Made by a program: the position numbers and the translations under genes. Positions 1 through 8,835 of a stretch of 38,741 bases of DNA are shown here, in pieces. Origin of the DNA: Clostridia bacterium (GTDB lineage: Bacteria; Bacillota_A; Clostridia; UBA1212; UBA1255); the NCBI GenBank assembly GCA_017522515.1, contig JAFWZH010000216.1, forward strand, positions 1 to 38,741, given 5' to 3'. The notes below the pieces were generated by a model. That model ran no database searches, was not told where the DNA came from, and saw only the letters and a list, made by a program, of their open reading frames with translations. Numbering within the stretch: the first letter of the stretch is position 1; every line of letters begins with the position of its first letter.

Positions 1-83
1 ACAAGATTGGGAGCCTCCAATTTCCAGTTTGCTCTTCTTGTGCGAGTTCTCGCCTTGGACCATCTTCTCTTAGGACAAATCAT
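1..83 (-). CDS. rpmF: 50S ribosomal protein L32 (5' part only)
   Basis: Only the first 27 codons lie in the window; the gene runs off the left edge. The translation begins MICPKRRWSKARTRTRRANW and continues KLEAPNL, the basic N-terminus typical of bacterial L32 (PKRR-SKAR-RRANWKL-AP). The ATG at 83 follows a GGGAGG ribosome site at about 93-98. It is a structural protein of the large ribosomal subunit. It follows ackA by 103 bp on the same strand. Many Clostridia have a yceD/DUF177 gene between ackA and rpmF; none is present here. Position 2 is Ile rather than the usual Ala. Too short for the track but clearly recognisable. Confidence 0.9.
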   Translation of the reverse strand, partial: MICPKRRWSKARTRTRRANWKLEAPNL

Positions 84-186
84 CTTATTTACACCTCCCG
101 TGTATTACACTGCCGTAACAGTCTTATGCTCATAAAGCAACAGATGGTATTATAAACACCTCTGCTCTTAATGTCAAGCATAATTT

Positions 187-1380
187 TTATTTTGTTAATC
201 TGGCAGTTTCTCTTGCTATTGCAAGTTCTTCGTTTGTAGAAATTACAAAAACTTTTACCTTTGAACCGTCTGCGGAAATCTCCACCTCGCCGCCTCTTAC
301 GTTATTCTTATCAGCGTCAACGGAAACTCCCAAATACTCAAGTCCGCTTGCACAAGCAAGACGAGTTGCAATATCGTTTTCACCAATACCTGCAGTAAAT
401 ACTATAGCATCTACACCATTCATAACTGCTGCATACTGACCGATATATGATTTAACTCTGTATGCAAAAATATCGAGTGCCAATTTAGCTCTCTCGTTGC
501 CTTCTTTTGCGGCTGCTGTTACATCTCTCATGTCACTGCTTACGCCTGAAACACCGGCAAGACCTGATTTTTTATTAAGAACAGTATTCATATCCTTTGA
601 AGAGAGATTCTCATTATCCATAAGGAAAAGAACAACTGCAGGATCAAGAATACCGCTTCTTGTTCCCATTTCAAGACCATCAAGAGGAGTAAAGCCCATT
701 GATGTATCCATACATTTGCCACCTTTAACTGCTGCAATGCTGCCGCCGTTTCCTATGTGGCATGTGATAATCTTAAGATCCTCAATAGGTTTCTCCATAA
801 GTGCAGCGCAGCGTTCTGCAACATACTTATGTGATGTACCGTGGAAACCGTATTTACGAATACCATGCTTTGTATAATACTCATAAGGAAGCGCATACAT
901 ATATGCTTCGCTCGGCATTGTCTGATGGAAAGCTGTATCAAATACTGCTACTTGAGGAACACCGGGCATAGCAGCCTGACAAGCTTTAATTCCTATTATG
1001 TTTGCAGGATTGTGAAGAGGAGCCAAGGGTACGCAATCTTCAATTGCCTTCATTGCCTCATCATCAATAATAACTGACTCACAGAATTTCTCTCCGCCGT
1101 GAACTATTCTGTGTCCTACAGCAGAAATATCTGCAAGGCTTTCTATAACGCCGTGTTCTTTGCTTGTCAAAGCTTTAACAACCTCTGCAATAGCAATATT
1201 GTGGTCTTTAAGGTCAACATTAATAACTGTTGCATCCTTACCTGTTACTGTTTGCTTAATAAATGAATCTGCAATACCGATTCTGTCGCAAAGTCCTTTA
1301 GCAAGAACATTCTCATTCGATGAATCGATAAGCTGATATTTAAGTGATGAACTACCGCAGTTAATAACTAAAATATTCAT
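187..1380 (-). CDS. ackA: Acetate kinase
   Basis: Cytoplasmic enzyme that converts acetyl phosphate and ADP to acetate and ATP, the energy-yielding last step of the Pta-AckA pathway. The protein of 397 residues opens with [17 protein letters not shown], the family N-terminal phosphate-binding signature, and contains [29 protein letters not shown] and FTAGIGEN, all ASKHA-fold acetate kinase motifs. A longer reading frame extends upstream to 1479, inside pta, but the ATG at 1380 has GGCGGAGAG just upstream and starts exactly at the family N-terminus, so I use it. It lies 38 bp after pta on the same strand, almost certainly co-transcribed. Length is normal; nothing appears broken. Confidence 0.97.
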   Translation of the reverse strand: MNILVINCGSSSLKYQLIDSSNENVLAKGLCDRIGIADSFIKQTVTGKDATVINVDLKDHNIAIAEVVKALTSKEHGVIESLADISAVGHRIVHGGEKFCESVIIDDEAMKAIEDCVPLAPLHNPANIIGIKACQAAMPGVPQVAVFDTAFHQTMPSEAYMYALPYEYYTKHGIRKYGFHGTSHKYVAERCAALMEKPIEDLKIITCHIGNGGSIAAVKGGKCMDTSMGFTPLDGLEMGTRSGILDPAVVLFLMDNENLSSKDMNTVLNKKSGLAGVSGVSSDMRDVTAAAKEGNERAKLALDIFAYRVKSYIGQYAAVMNGVDAIVFTAGIGENDIATRLACASGLEYLGVSVDADKNNVRGGEVEISADGSKVKVFVISTNEELAIARETARLTK

Positions 1381-1418
1381 AACTCTCCGCCTTTCTGAGT
1401 CTTTATAACTCGTAAAAA

Positions 1419-2429
<1,011 letters not shown>

Positions 2430-2451
2430 TTAGTAATATTTAAACAAAAAT

Positions 2452-2474
2452 GCTGTGGGCAAAACGCCCACAGC
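2452..2474 (-). terminator. Intrinsic terminator after the sugar isomerase gene
   Basis: Perfect 9-bp inverted repeat, gctgtgggc (2452-2460) and gcccacagc (2466-2474), with a 5-nt loop. Read on the minus strand it is followed by ATTTTTGTTT. It ends the fur-desulfurase-isomerase side and separates it from pta-ackA. Confidence 0.85.
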
Positions 2475-2501
2475 TCATTGTACATCTTTCATTCTTTTAA
2501 A

Positions 2502-3356
2502 TCAAGTACGAATTATGTAACTTTTTACATTTTCAAGTCCCTTTTTGATTGCATACATCGGTTCTTGCAGTCCTTCAAATTCTACGGAAATATATCCGTC
2601 ATAACCTTGCTCTGTAAGTATTTTTATACATTCTTTTGCATTTATAACTCCCTCTCCTACTATCGTGCCGCACCTGTAATTCTTACCGCTTCTCGTAGGA
2701 TAATAACCCTCCGGAACGCCGTCCGCACATTCTTCTGCTGTTTTTCTCAAAAAATCTTTAGCATGCACATAAATTACATAAGGTGCAACATTTTTTACTG
2801 CTGCTGTATTTTCTTCGTCCACACAAATAAAATTACCTATGTCACAAAGCAATCCGTAATTAGGATGATTTATTTTATTATACAGTGCCACCATTCTGTC
2901 ACTGTCTTGCATAAAGTGTCCGTGATTTTCCGACATGGTGCGTATGTTTTTCTTCTCGGCATATTCCGTAATTTCTCTGCAGCCATCAGCAATGGTCGGT
3001 AGCACGTCTTCAAGTGTTTTTCCCTCAGGACACGCCCAAGACGCATCGTGTCTCATAAAATGCACACCTAAAACTTCTGCTATATCTACTTCTTTTTTTA
3101 CTCTTTCTACTTCTCCATCCAAAAGCATGTCCGCTCCGATAGTATAGCAAGATATTTCAATTTCGGCTGATTTTGCTGCATCTTTCAATTTTTGGGCATA
3201 TTCTATAGGATTTTCTTCTCCATTCATAAGTCCAACTATTTCTACCGCATCAAAGCCCATTGCTTTTGCTGCGTCTATCATCTCAAATTGCGAAAGCGGG
3301 CTGCCGTCTTCTTTTTTTGCTTTTGAAAAGCTATATGTGTTTACTGCAAATTTCAT
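2502..3356 (-). CDS. Sugar phosphate isomerase/epimerase family protein (xylose isomerase-like TIM barrel)
   Basis: 284 residues, full length for the AP_endonuc_2/xylose isomerase-like family, which fold as TIM barrels and often use a divalent metal on sugars or inositols. Visible features are the N-terminal MKFAVNTYSFSKA strand, GFDAVEIVGL, SENHGH (about residues 142-147), LLCDIGNF, VHAKDF and the C-terminal EGVINAKECIKILTEQGYDG followed by SVEFEG. The conserved E, D and H residues in these segments are the usual metal ligands. Start ATG at 3356 has AAAGGAAGG upstream. It sits 37 bp after the desulfurase gene and is followed by a strong terminator. Substrate is unknown; the neighbours give no sugar pathway, so I make no specific assignment. 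Confidence 0.85.
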   Translation of the reverse strand: MKFAVNTYSFSKAKKEDGSPLSQFEMIDAAKAMGFDAVEIVGLMNGEENPIEYAQKLKDAAKSAEIEISCYTIGADMLLDGEVERVKKEVDIAEVLGVHFMRHDASWACPEGKTLEDVLPTIADGCREITEYAEKKNIRTMSENHGHFMQDSDRMVALYNKINHPNYGLLCDIGNFICVDEENTAAVKNVAPYVIYVHAKDFLRKTAEECADGVPEGYYPTRSGKNYRCGTIVGEGVINAKECIKILTEQGYDGYISVEFEGLQEPMYAIKKGLENVKSYIIRT

Positions 3357-3393
3357 TTTATTACCTTCCTTTTGTTTTAAGAATTATATCTCT

Positions 3394-4518
3394 TTAAACT
3401 ATCTCTTGCAACACATTTAGTATTGTATCTATCTCTTTTTTTGTATTTAAATGATTCATACTGAATCGCACCGTACCGCCGCACGTATCTGTCCCCAATG
3501 TTCTATGTGCAAGCGGCGCACAGTGAAAGCCTGCTCTTGTGCATATTCCGTTTTGAGCAAGCTCAGCACTTACCGCGGCAGGTTCCATTCCGTCTATGTT
3601 TAATGAAAGTATTCCTGTGTTTAACTTTGCTGTTCCTCTAACTTCATCGTCGGGGCCATATACTTTTATGCCCTTTATTTTTCGTGCTTCGCTTGAAAAA
3701 TATTTCCACAGTGCTGTATGAATTTCTTGCATTTTATTTATGCCTATTTTTGTTACATACTCCACTCCTGCCCCCAAAGCTGCCACTCCATGGGTATTAA
3801 CCGTGCCGGTCTCAAAGCAATCCGGCATTTCTGTAGGCTGCTTAAGCATAAAACTGTGGCTACCTGTACCGCCTGACATATACGGTCTTACTTTTATATG
3901 TGGTGATACAAATATTCCGCCGACGCCCTGTGTGCCGAAAAGCCCTTTATGACCTGTAAAACATAAAATATCTATGTTCATCTCCTGAATATCTATTGGG
4001 ACTATCCCTGCGCTTTGGGCGCAATCCACAATAAACAGTACGCCTTTCTTTCGACAAAACTCTCCTATTTGTGCAATGTCGTAAACTTCTCCTGTTACAT
4101 TCGAGGCATGTGTCATTATTACAGCACCTGTTAATGCTGTGATGTTATTTTTAATTTTTTCTAAATCAATGCTGCCTTCCGGACCTGCCTCCACTATACT
4201 GTAATATCCCCGCGTTACCGTTGGTCTCAGGACGGAATTATGCTCCATCGATGTGGTTAGTATTTTACCGTAGCACAAATTCACAGCGATATTCAGTGCA
4301 TGTGTAGCATTTAGTGTAAACGAAATTTGTAAGGGGTCTTGTATTCCGAACAACCTTGCGGTTTGGCGTCTTACCTCATCTAATTTTGCCGAGGACCATA
4401 CGGAATATTGGTGTGTACCGCGCCCGGGATTGCCTGCATTTTCCAATGCTTCTGTTACTGCTTCTTTTACTTTCTGCGGCTTTGGCCATGTGGTTGCCGC
4501 ATTATCCATATATATCAT
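3394..4518 (-). CDS. Cysteine desulfurase-like class V aminotransferase
   Basis: PLP-dependent enzyme of the SufS/Csd (group II) type, expected to remove sulfur from cysteine for Fe-S cluster or thio-cofactor assembly. The 374-residue protein has MIYMDNAATTWPKP at the start, NATHALNIA, MTHASNVTGEVYDI, FIVDCAQSAG (PLP aspartate), CFTGHKGLFGTQG with the Schiff-base lysine after TGH, and a C-terminal GICTRAGFHCAP with the active cysteine segment. The reading frame opens further upstream, but ATG 4518 has GAAGGG six bases upstream and matches the family start. No sufC/B/D/U genes are adjacent. Its ribosome site is buried in a strong hairpin (4523-4574), so expression from fur read-through may be limited. 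The selenocysteine lyase subgroup is an alternative. Confidence 0.88.
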   Translation of the reverse strand: MIYMDNAATTWPKPQKVKEAVTEALENAGNPGRGTHQYSVWSSAKLDEVRRQTARLFGIQDPLQISFTLNATHALNIAVNLCYGKILTTSMEHNSVLRPTVTRGYYSIVEAGPEGSIDLEKIKNNITALTGAVIMTHASNVTGEVYDIAQIGEFCRKKGVLFIVDCAQSAGIVPIDIQEMNIDILCFTGHKGLFGTQGVGGIFVSPHIKVRPYMSGGTGSHSFMLKQPTEMPDCFETGTVNTHGVAALGAGVEYVTKIGINKMQEIHTALWKYFSSEARKIKGIKVYGPDDEVRGTAKLNTGILSLNIDGMEPAAVSAELAQNGICTRAGFHCAPLAHRTLGTDTCGGTVRFSMNHLNTKKEIDTILNVLQEIV

Positions 4519-4522
4519 AAAA

Positions 4523-4574
4523 AACCCTTCAATATCATATATCATCTCATTTTTAATATATGATTTGAAGGGTT
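4523..4574 (-). terminator. Hairpin: fur terminator that overlaps the desulfurase ribosome site
   Basis: Inverted repeat with arms 4523-4540 and 4558-4574 (17 paired positions, one bulged base). On the minus strand the 3' arm ends in GAAGGGTT directly followed by TTTT and then the desulfurase ATG. The same bases therefore serve as terminator stem and U-tract for the fur transcript and as Shine-Dalgarno for the next gene. Either termination or RBS masking is plausible. Confidence 0.75.
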
Positions 4575-4605
4575 CAAATGCTCAGTTGTTTGCGTTATTT
4601 TATAT

Positions 4606-5004
4606 TTAACAGTTTGTACAAGTACCGTAAAGCATTATTCGTATTTCGTTAATGCTTGAAATATCTTTGGCCGCTTCGCTGTTTTGCAGTTCTTCTATCA
4701 TTTTTTGTCCATTGATGTTTTTTTCATAAAAACCTGCAAGGTCATATACTTTACCGCACTTTTTACACGTGAAATGTCCATGTGGTTTAATATTTCCGTC
4801 ATAACGCTCCGGTCCGTAACCTGAAGTTATTTTTAAAATTATTCCTTCTGCGCTTAAATCTGCAAGATTTCTGTAAACTGTGCCGAGACTATAGTTTGGC
4901 ATAACTTTTCTGAGGCTTACATATAAGTCCTCTGCCGTGGGGTGGTCGTACCTGCTGCGCAGTTCAGTCAAAAGTGCCTCTCTTTGTCTGCTGTATTTTT
5001 TCAT
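4606..5004 (-). CDS. Fur/PerR-family metal-dependent transcriptional regulator
   Basis: 132 residues, normal for the family. The winged-helix DNA-binding domain covers about 1-80, with HPTAEDLYVSLRK and the recognition helix YSLGTVYRNLADL. The C-terminal dimerisation/metal domain has HGHFTCKKCGKVYDL and a terminal GTCTNC, giving two CxxC pairs for the structural zinc. It could be a peroxide sensor (PerR) or iron regulator (Fur); the overall sequence is closer to PerR-like proteins, but the sensing residues do not settle this. ATG 5004 has AGGAGG seven bases upstream. Its promoter carries a near-perfect Fur-type box at the start site, so autoregulation is likely. Divergent from luxS. Confidence 0.9.
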   Translation of the reverse strand: MKKYSRQREALLTELRSRYDHPTAEDLYVSLRKVMPNYSLGTVYRNLADLSAEGIILKITSGYGPERYDGNIKPHGHFTCKKCGKVYDLAGFYEKNINGQKMIEELQNSEAAKDISSINEIRIMLYGTCTNC

Positions 5005-5032
5005 ATTCACCCTCCTAAACATCAAACAATAA

Positions 5033-5080
5033 CAATAATCATTATCAATATCATTATACTTAATATTTTACCTATGTCAA
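5033..5080 (-). promoter_or_regulatory. fur promoter with Fur/PerR box
   Basis: On the minus strand: -35 TTGACA (5075-5080), 16-bp spacer, -10 TATAAT (5053-5058). Just downstream, at 5033-5047, lies TGATAATGATTATTG, matching the 7-1-7 Bacillus Fur box TGATAATnATTATCA at 13 of 15 positions. The box covers the expected start site. Confidence 0.8.
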
Positions 5081-5099
5081 TATCTTCCCTACGGAAATT

Positions 5100-5305
5100 T
5101 TCGGCCGTTTTTTCAAATTACGGCAGAATTTTTTCTTATATGAGATAAATTTTCGGCCGTTTTCTAGGATTCCGGCAGAATTTTCTTGGGCTACGCAAGT
5201 TTTTTCACTTTCCGTCGAGAAAAATTCGGCCGTTTTTTTAGATTTCGGCAGAATTTTTTCTTATGTGAAATAAATTTTCTGCCGTTTTTTCAAATTATGG
5301 CAGAA
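5100..5305. repeat. Array of four helically phased inverted repeats (TTCKGCC-N15-GGCAGAA)
   Basis: This fills most of the 389-bp gap between divergent fur and luxS. Four 29-bp units have TTCGGCC or TTCTGCC, 15 bases rich in T, then GGCAGAA: 5100-5128, 5152-5180, 5225-5253 and 5277-5305. Centres are at 5114, 5166, 5239 and 5291, so 52, 73 and 52 bp apart, near 5, 7 and 5 turns of B-DNA. The linkers between units 1-2 and 3-4 are nearly identical (GAATTTTTTCTTAT...ATAAATTTT), indicating a block duplication. Flanking A/T runs could bend DNA. No reading frame of interest is present. Function unknown. Confidence 0.85.
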
Positions 5306-5338
5306 AATCTTTAAGGGATATGGGTATCAATATTTATT

Positions 5339-5368
5339 TTTGCTTTTCCTTTTCCGGTCTGCTATAAT
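5339..5368 (+). promoter_or_regulatory. Probable luxS promoter
   Basis: TATAAT at 5363-5368 with a weak -35 (TTGCTT, 5339-5344) at 18 bp, 25 bp upstream of the luxS start. Confidence 0.5.
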
Positions 5369-5393
5369 TTCCAATATTTCTAAAGGAGTTATC

Positions 5394-5864
5394 ATGATTA
5401 TGGAAAGAATAACAAGTTTTCAAGTAGATCACAATAAAATAGTACCGGGTATGTATGTTTCAAGAATCGACGGAGATATTACAACTTTTGATTTGAGAGT
5501 TAAAAAGCCTAATGCCGGTGATTATATGAGTCATTTGGAAATGCACACCACCGAACACATGGTTGCCACTTTTATCAGAAACAGTGAAATCGGACAAAAT
5601 ATAATCTACTTCGGCCCCATGGGCTGCAGAACAGGTTTTTACCTACTCACAAGAGACTTGCCAAAGGCAACTGTTTACAAAATATTAAAGCAAGTCCTTA
5701 AAGATATAATAAATTACAGCGGAGAAGTGTTCGGAGCTTCCGAAGAAGAATGCGGCAACTACAGAGAGCTCGATTTAGAAAGCGCAAAAAAAATATGCAG
5801 AGAATATCTGCATATTTTAGAAAATTATTCAGGTACAGACGCTGATTTTGAATATCCGCAGTAA
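5394..5864 (+). CDS. luxS: S-ribosylhomocysteine lyase, AI-2 synthase
   Basis: Cleaves S-ribosylhomocysteine to homocysteine and DPD, the precursor of autoinducer-2, in the activated methyl cycle. The 156-residue protein has the family start ERITSFQVDHNK, the metal site HTTEH (H51, H55), C78 in GPMGCRTGFYLL, the catalytic cysteine position, and C120 in EEECGNYRE, the third metal ligand. All key residues are intact. ATG 5394 has AAGGAG six bases upstream; an ATG two codons later is less well spaced. No pfs (SAH nucleosidase) is nearby. Its stop codon directly abuts the convergent thiT stop with no terminator between them. The inverted-repeat array lies just upstream of its promoter. Confidence 0.96.
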   Translation: MIMERITSFQVDHNKIVPGMYVSRIDGDITTFDLRVKKPNAGDYMSHLEMHTTEHMVATFIRNSEIGQNIIYFGPMGCRTGFYLLTRDLPKATVYKILKQVLKDIINYSGEVFGASEEECGNYRELDLESAKKICREYLHILENYSGTDADFEYPQ

Positions 5865-6596
5865 TCAGCGTACAGATTTGCGTAAATTACGCTTCATCTT
5901 TTCAATACTGTTTTTAACGGGCGGTATCAAAATTATTATGATGCAAGCTACCATTTCAATCAACACAAAGCTGTTGTAAATTAAGCAGTACGCCGTGTCA
6001 TTGATGCCGGTTTGGTTAAACTCGCGGAAGAAAGCGTATGCCGCAATAACATGAGATAAATAACGAAGCAAGTGCGCCGATATTGTTCCCAAAAGTAAAT
6101 TTTTCTTAAAGAATCCCGCAATGCCGATAATTGTAAATGCAAAGAAATAATCAAAGAAAAATTGCACCACATTCAGGAAATATACGCCCTGCAACAATTG
6201 TAACAGAAAGTAAGCAAAAGAAACGATAAAGCCGCGTTTTGGCCCATATATGTAAGCAAACAGTATGACAGGAAGCATGCTTACGGGAGTAATCCCTCCG
6301 CCTTGGGGCAAATCAACTACTTTTATAAAAGACAAAACAAAAGAGACAGCCAAACACATCGCCGCGAACGACAGTGAGCGCACATCAAAAAGAGGTTTTG
6401 CCTTTTCGGAAACGGGTGTTTCTCCCCTCTTCTTTTTGATTAATACTACACAAACAGCAATAATGGCTGCAAAAGCAACTACAACGCATAAAATCAATAA
6501 CCAATTTTCTGCAATATCATCCCATAGAGCAGGCTTACTGCCTTTAAAAAAGATGTCAAATATTTTTCCCATAAATAATTTCATATCACTTATCAC
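5865..6596 (-). CDS. thiT: Thiamine-specific ECF transporter S component (ThiT/YuaJ)
   Basis: Membrane substrate-binding subunit that captures thiamine and works with a shared EcfAAT module encoded elsewhere. The core from about residue 70 carries the ThiT hallmark KVVDLPQGGGITPVSMLP, then AYIYGPKRGFIVSFAYFLLQ and several hydrophobic helices. It is 243 residues rather than about 190 because of an N-terminal extension with an extra predicted helix (about 30-53) followed by KKKRGE. A TPP riboswitch and terminator lie directly upstream, confirming thiamine control. The start is uncertain: GTG 6596 lies only three bases after AAAGG, while ATG 6584 has no good site. It ends flush against luxS. Confidence 0.9.
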   Translation of the reverse strand: MISDMKLFMGKIFDIFFKGSKPALWDDIAENWLLILCVVVAFAAIIAVCVVLIKKKRGETPVSEKAKPLFDVRSLSFAAMCLAVSFVLSFIKVVDLPQGGGITPVSMLPVILFAYIYGPKRGFIVSFAYFLLQLLQGVYFLNVVQFFFDYFFAFTIIGIAGFFKKNLLLGTISAHLLRYLSHVIAAYAFFREFNQTGINDTAYCLIYNSFVLIEMVACIIIILIPPVKNSIEKMKRNLRKSVR

Positions 6597-6638
6597 TAAC
6601 CTTTCGAATAAATTATTCGCCGCGCAGCAATGCGTAAT

Positions 6639-6674
6639 AAAAAAATCGGGAGATACCTGTGAAGATAACTCCCG
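6639..6674 (-). terminator. Riboswitch expression-platform terminator
   Basis: On the minus strand CGGGAG (6669-6674) and CTCCCG (6647-6652) form a stem followed by ATTTTTTT. It lies between the TPP aptamer and thiT, so TPP binding should favour termination. This is the standard OFF arrangement. Confidence 0.8.
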
Positions 6675-6696
6675 TAAGAATATTTCTTAATTGCTT

Positions 6697-6791
6697 AAGT
6701 CCCATCCCTGCGTTAGAATTACCCAAATCAGGTTCAAAGGGTCGAAGATCGATATCTTCCTCTCAGCCTGCCTTACAAGCTCCCCGAACTT
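6697..6791 (-). ncRNA. TPP riboswitch (THI box) aptamer
   Basis: On the minus strand the conserved blocks appear in order: GGGGAGC (6779-6785), GGCTGAGAGG (6759-6768), GACCCTTTGAACCTGAT, then GGGTAAT and CTAACGCAGGGA. P1 can close with AAGT at one end and ACTT at the other. It controls thiT. A small odd palindrome CGAATAATTTATTCG (6604-6618) lies between the terminator and the thiT start. Confidence 0.96.
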
Positions 6792-6834
6792 TATTTAATT
6801 ACAATAATCATTTTATCACCACAAAAAGTATGCG

Positions 6835-8652
6835 TCAAGCATTATTTCCGCCATCTTCTTGCGCCTCTTCTGCTACTGTTTCTTCTGTTGCATCTGTACC
6901 GCTAACTGCAGCTTTTTTCTTCTTTGATTTGATAACCAAGAAAATAACTATCGCTGCAATTATAACTACAAGCAAAATCACACCCAACAATATAAGTCTG
7001 AATACACTCTTAAGCATTTCTATTCCGAAAATCGTTATCGTTTCCTCTTCAAGATTAACTGTGATTTTGGCAAACTCGAAAACATCATTCGAAGCTGTCA
7101 CGCCTCGAACATAAACTGTATAGGACTCGCCACCCTCAAGATGGGAGAATCCAATGCCGCCTTCAAAACAATTGTAGGCATCGCAATACTGTTTATACGC
7201 TTTAACACTCTTATAAACATCAAGTCTGAAATCAGTTTCAAGTGTTGTCCATAAACCATCATCAATCCTGTACTCAAAACTCCTTACAGACTCTGTACAT
7301 ACTCCCCAACCTCTCATGGTCAGTTTACTCTCGTCAGGCTCATCTAAATCAATAGACGCTTCTATTACAGAATTTTTTGCAGAACCAAGAACGAGTCCTG
7401 ACATTTCGTCGAAGCAAGCCACAAAACTGTAATCACCGCCGGATTTTCTCACTGTAAACTCAGCAATATCGTAGTAACCATCAGAAGTATTGCCTCTTAC
7501 TTTTACACTCTGTTCTCCAGTAATTTTTATTTCTGACGGAGCCTTGTATTTTAAAATCTGTCCGCATTCTTCTGTTTCGGCGGCTTTCCACTCTCCACCG
7601 TCTACGGAATACTCAATTTTCTTTATATTTTTGACGTTGTATGCCCATCCTTCAAGAGCATACGTGTCTTCTGTTACGGTTGCCACACCTGTAACAACAC
7701 CATTTGAAACAGTAGAGCTTATAGGATTGCTCACATTGTTTTTTGTTTTTTCTTTATTAATAGGCATAGCATCAGAAGGCTCGAATTTAACTTTATCCAT
7801 TCCTGTATAACGAATAATATCGTAGCCGCTGCCGTCAATCTTATTTTGAAGATCCTGAAGCGTACCGGAATTACCGCCTGCGCCCCACACTCGCATTCTC
7901 ATAAAAGGCGGCGTTTGCTCCAAAGTAGACACTTGAAGTATGTCACCTGATTTATCGTAAACAATATCATATACAAGTATAATGTGAGAATAAGCCTTAT
8001 TAAGAGCATATCCCACCTTTAAATCTTCTACCTTTCTGCCCACATACTGAAATCTCGCGTTATCATATTCTTTGTCGCCTTTTTTATAAGTGACCTCGGC
8101 AATCATACCTGTTGTATTTCTACCTGAAAGTCCCCAAGCATACGAAACGAAGCCACTGCAGTCTGTTGCATAATACGGTCCGTATTTTATCGGATCCCCA
8201 TACTCCTCATAATACCAAGTATTCTCTCCGTATGTAGTATACATATTGCTCTTGGCATCAGAAGTTTCATTGACAAAATCTTCTATGGTGCTGTCAAAGC
8301 CAACGTATGCACCCTTATGAACAGGCTGACCATACGGAAGACCTTGATACTCTACTCCTTCACGAAAGTATAAATTTTGTCCGCTGCCGGGATAGCTTTC
8401 TATCTCAGAAAGTGCTGTCCACTTTACTTCATAAAGTTGTCTTGCTCTTTTTATAATGTTTTTAACGCCTTCTGAAAGCTCTGCATGCCTTGCTCCATCA
8501 AGTTGCTCTAAATCTGACACTATAACTCCGTACGGATCATTCATGTCAGCAGCATATCCCACGGATAAGCCTGCAGTAACTACTACAAAAACCATCGCAA
8601 AGAGCACGAACATTCTGACAAATTTGCTATAGGATTTTTCTACACAATTCAT
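6835..8652 (-). CDS. Secreted, C-terminally membrane-anchored NlpC/P60-like protein with Ig-like repeats
   Basis: Probable extracellular cell-wall peptidase of 605 residues. Residues 1-35 form a signal peptide (KFVRMFVLFAMVFVVVTAG, cleavage near GYAA). The papain-like region has YYATDCSGFVSYAW with the nucleophile cysteine near residue 165 and SHIILVYD with the histidine near 225; the protein lacks other recognisable NlpC motifs, so it is a divergent member. Two beta-rich segments follow (IKKIEYSVDGGEWK and VRSFEYRIDDGLWTTLE), which look like repeated Ig-like modules. A hydrophobic helix near 565-590 followed by KSKKKK and an acidic tail anchors it to the membrane. ATG 8652 fits the signal peptide better than the upstream extension. 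Divergent from dacF. Confidence 0.75.
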   Translation of the reverse strand: MNCVEKSYSKFVRMFVLFAMVFVVVTAGLSVGYAADMNDPYGVIVSDLEQLDGARHAELSEGVKNIIKRARQLYEVKWTALSEIESYPGSGQNLYFREGVEYQGLPYGQPVHKGAYVGFDSTIEDFVNETSDAKSNMYTTYGENTWYYEEYGDPIKYGPYYATDCSGFVSYAWGLSGRNTTGMIAEVTYKKGDKEYDNARFQYVGRKVEDLKVGYALNKAYSHIILVYDIVYDKSGDILQVSTLEQTPPFMRMRVWGAGGNSGTLQDLQNKIDGSGYDIIRYTGMDKVKFEPSDAMPINKEKTKNNVSNPISSTVSNGVVTGVATVTEDTYALEGWAYNVKNIKKIEYSVDGGEWKAAETEECGQILKYKAPSEIKITGEQSVKVRGNTSDGYYDIAEFTVRKSGGDYSFVACFDEMSGLVLGSAKNSVIEASIDLDEPDESKLTMRGWGVCTESVRSFEYRIDDGLWTTLETDFRLDVYKSVKAYKQYCDAYNCFEGGIGFSHLEGGESYTVYVRGVTASNDVFEFAKITVNLEEETITIFGIEMLKSVFRLILLGVILLVVIIAAIVIFLVIKSKKKKAAVSGTDATEETVAEEAQEDGGNNA

Positions 8653-8835
8653 TTTCTTCACACCACTTTCAAATTTAAAGCTGATTGCAAAATACAATGT
8701 GATAATACTACCACAAACCGAAACTGCTTTCAATGATGGTTTATTTTATTTTGTCATTTATTACTAAGGAGTGTCATATAAATATTTAAGTGAATGCTTG
8801 TCACAAAAATTTTCAACATATGAGGAGGATTTCTT

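Noticed and set aside
2478..3002. 174-residue plus-strand frame
   Set aside because: Antisense shadow of the sugar isomerase; rich in Phe, Tyr and Cys as expected from reverse reading.
5100..5305. CRISPR-like array
   Set aside because: Repeats are palindromic and degenerate, spacers are partly identical between units, and there are no cas genes.
6604..6618. Palindrome CGAATAATTTATTCG as an operator of thiT
   Set aside because: Too short and AT-rich to support; control is already explained by the TPP riboswitch.
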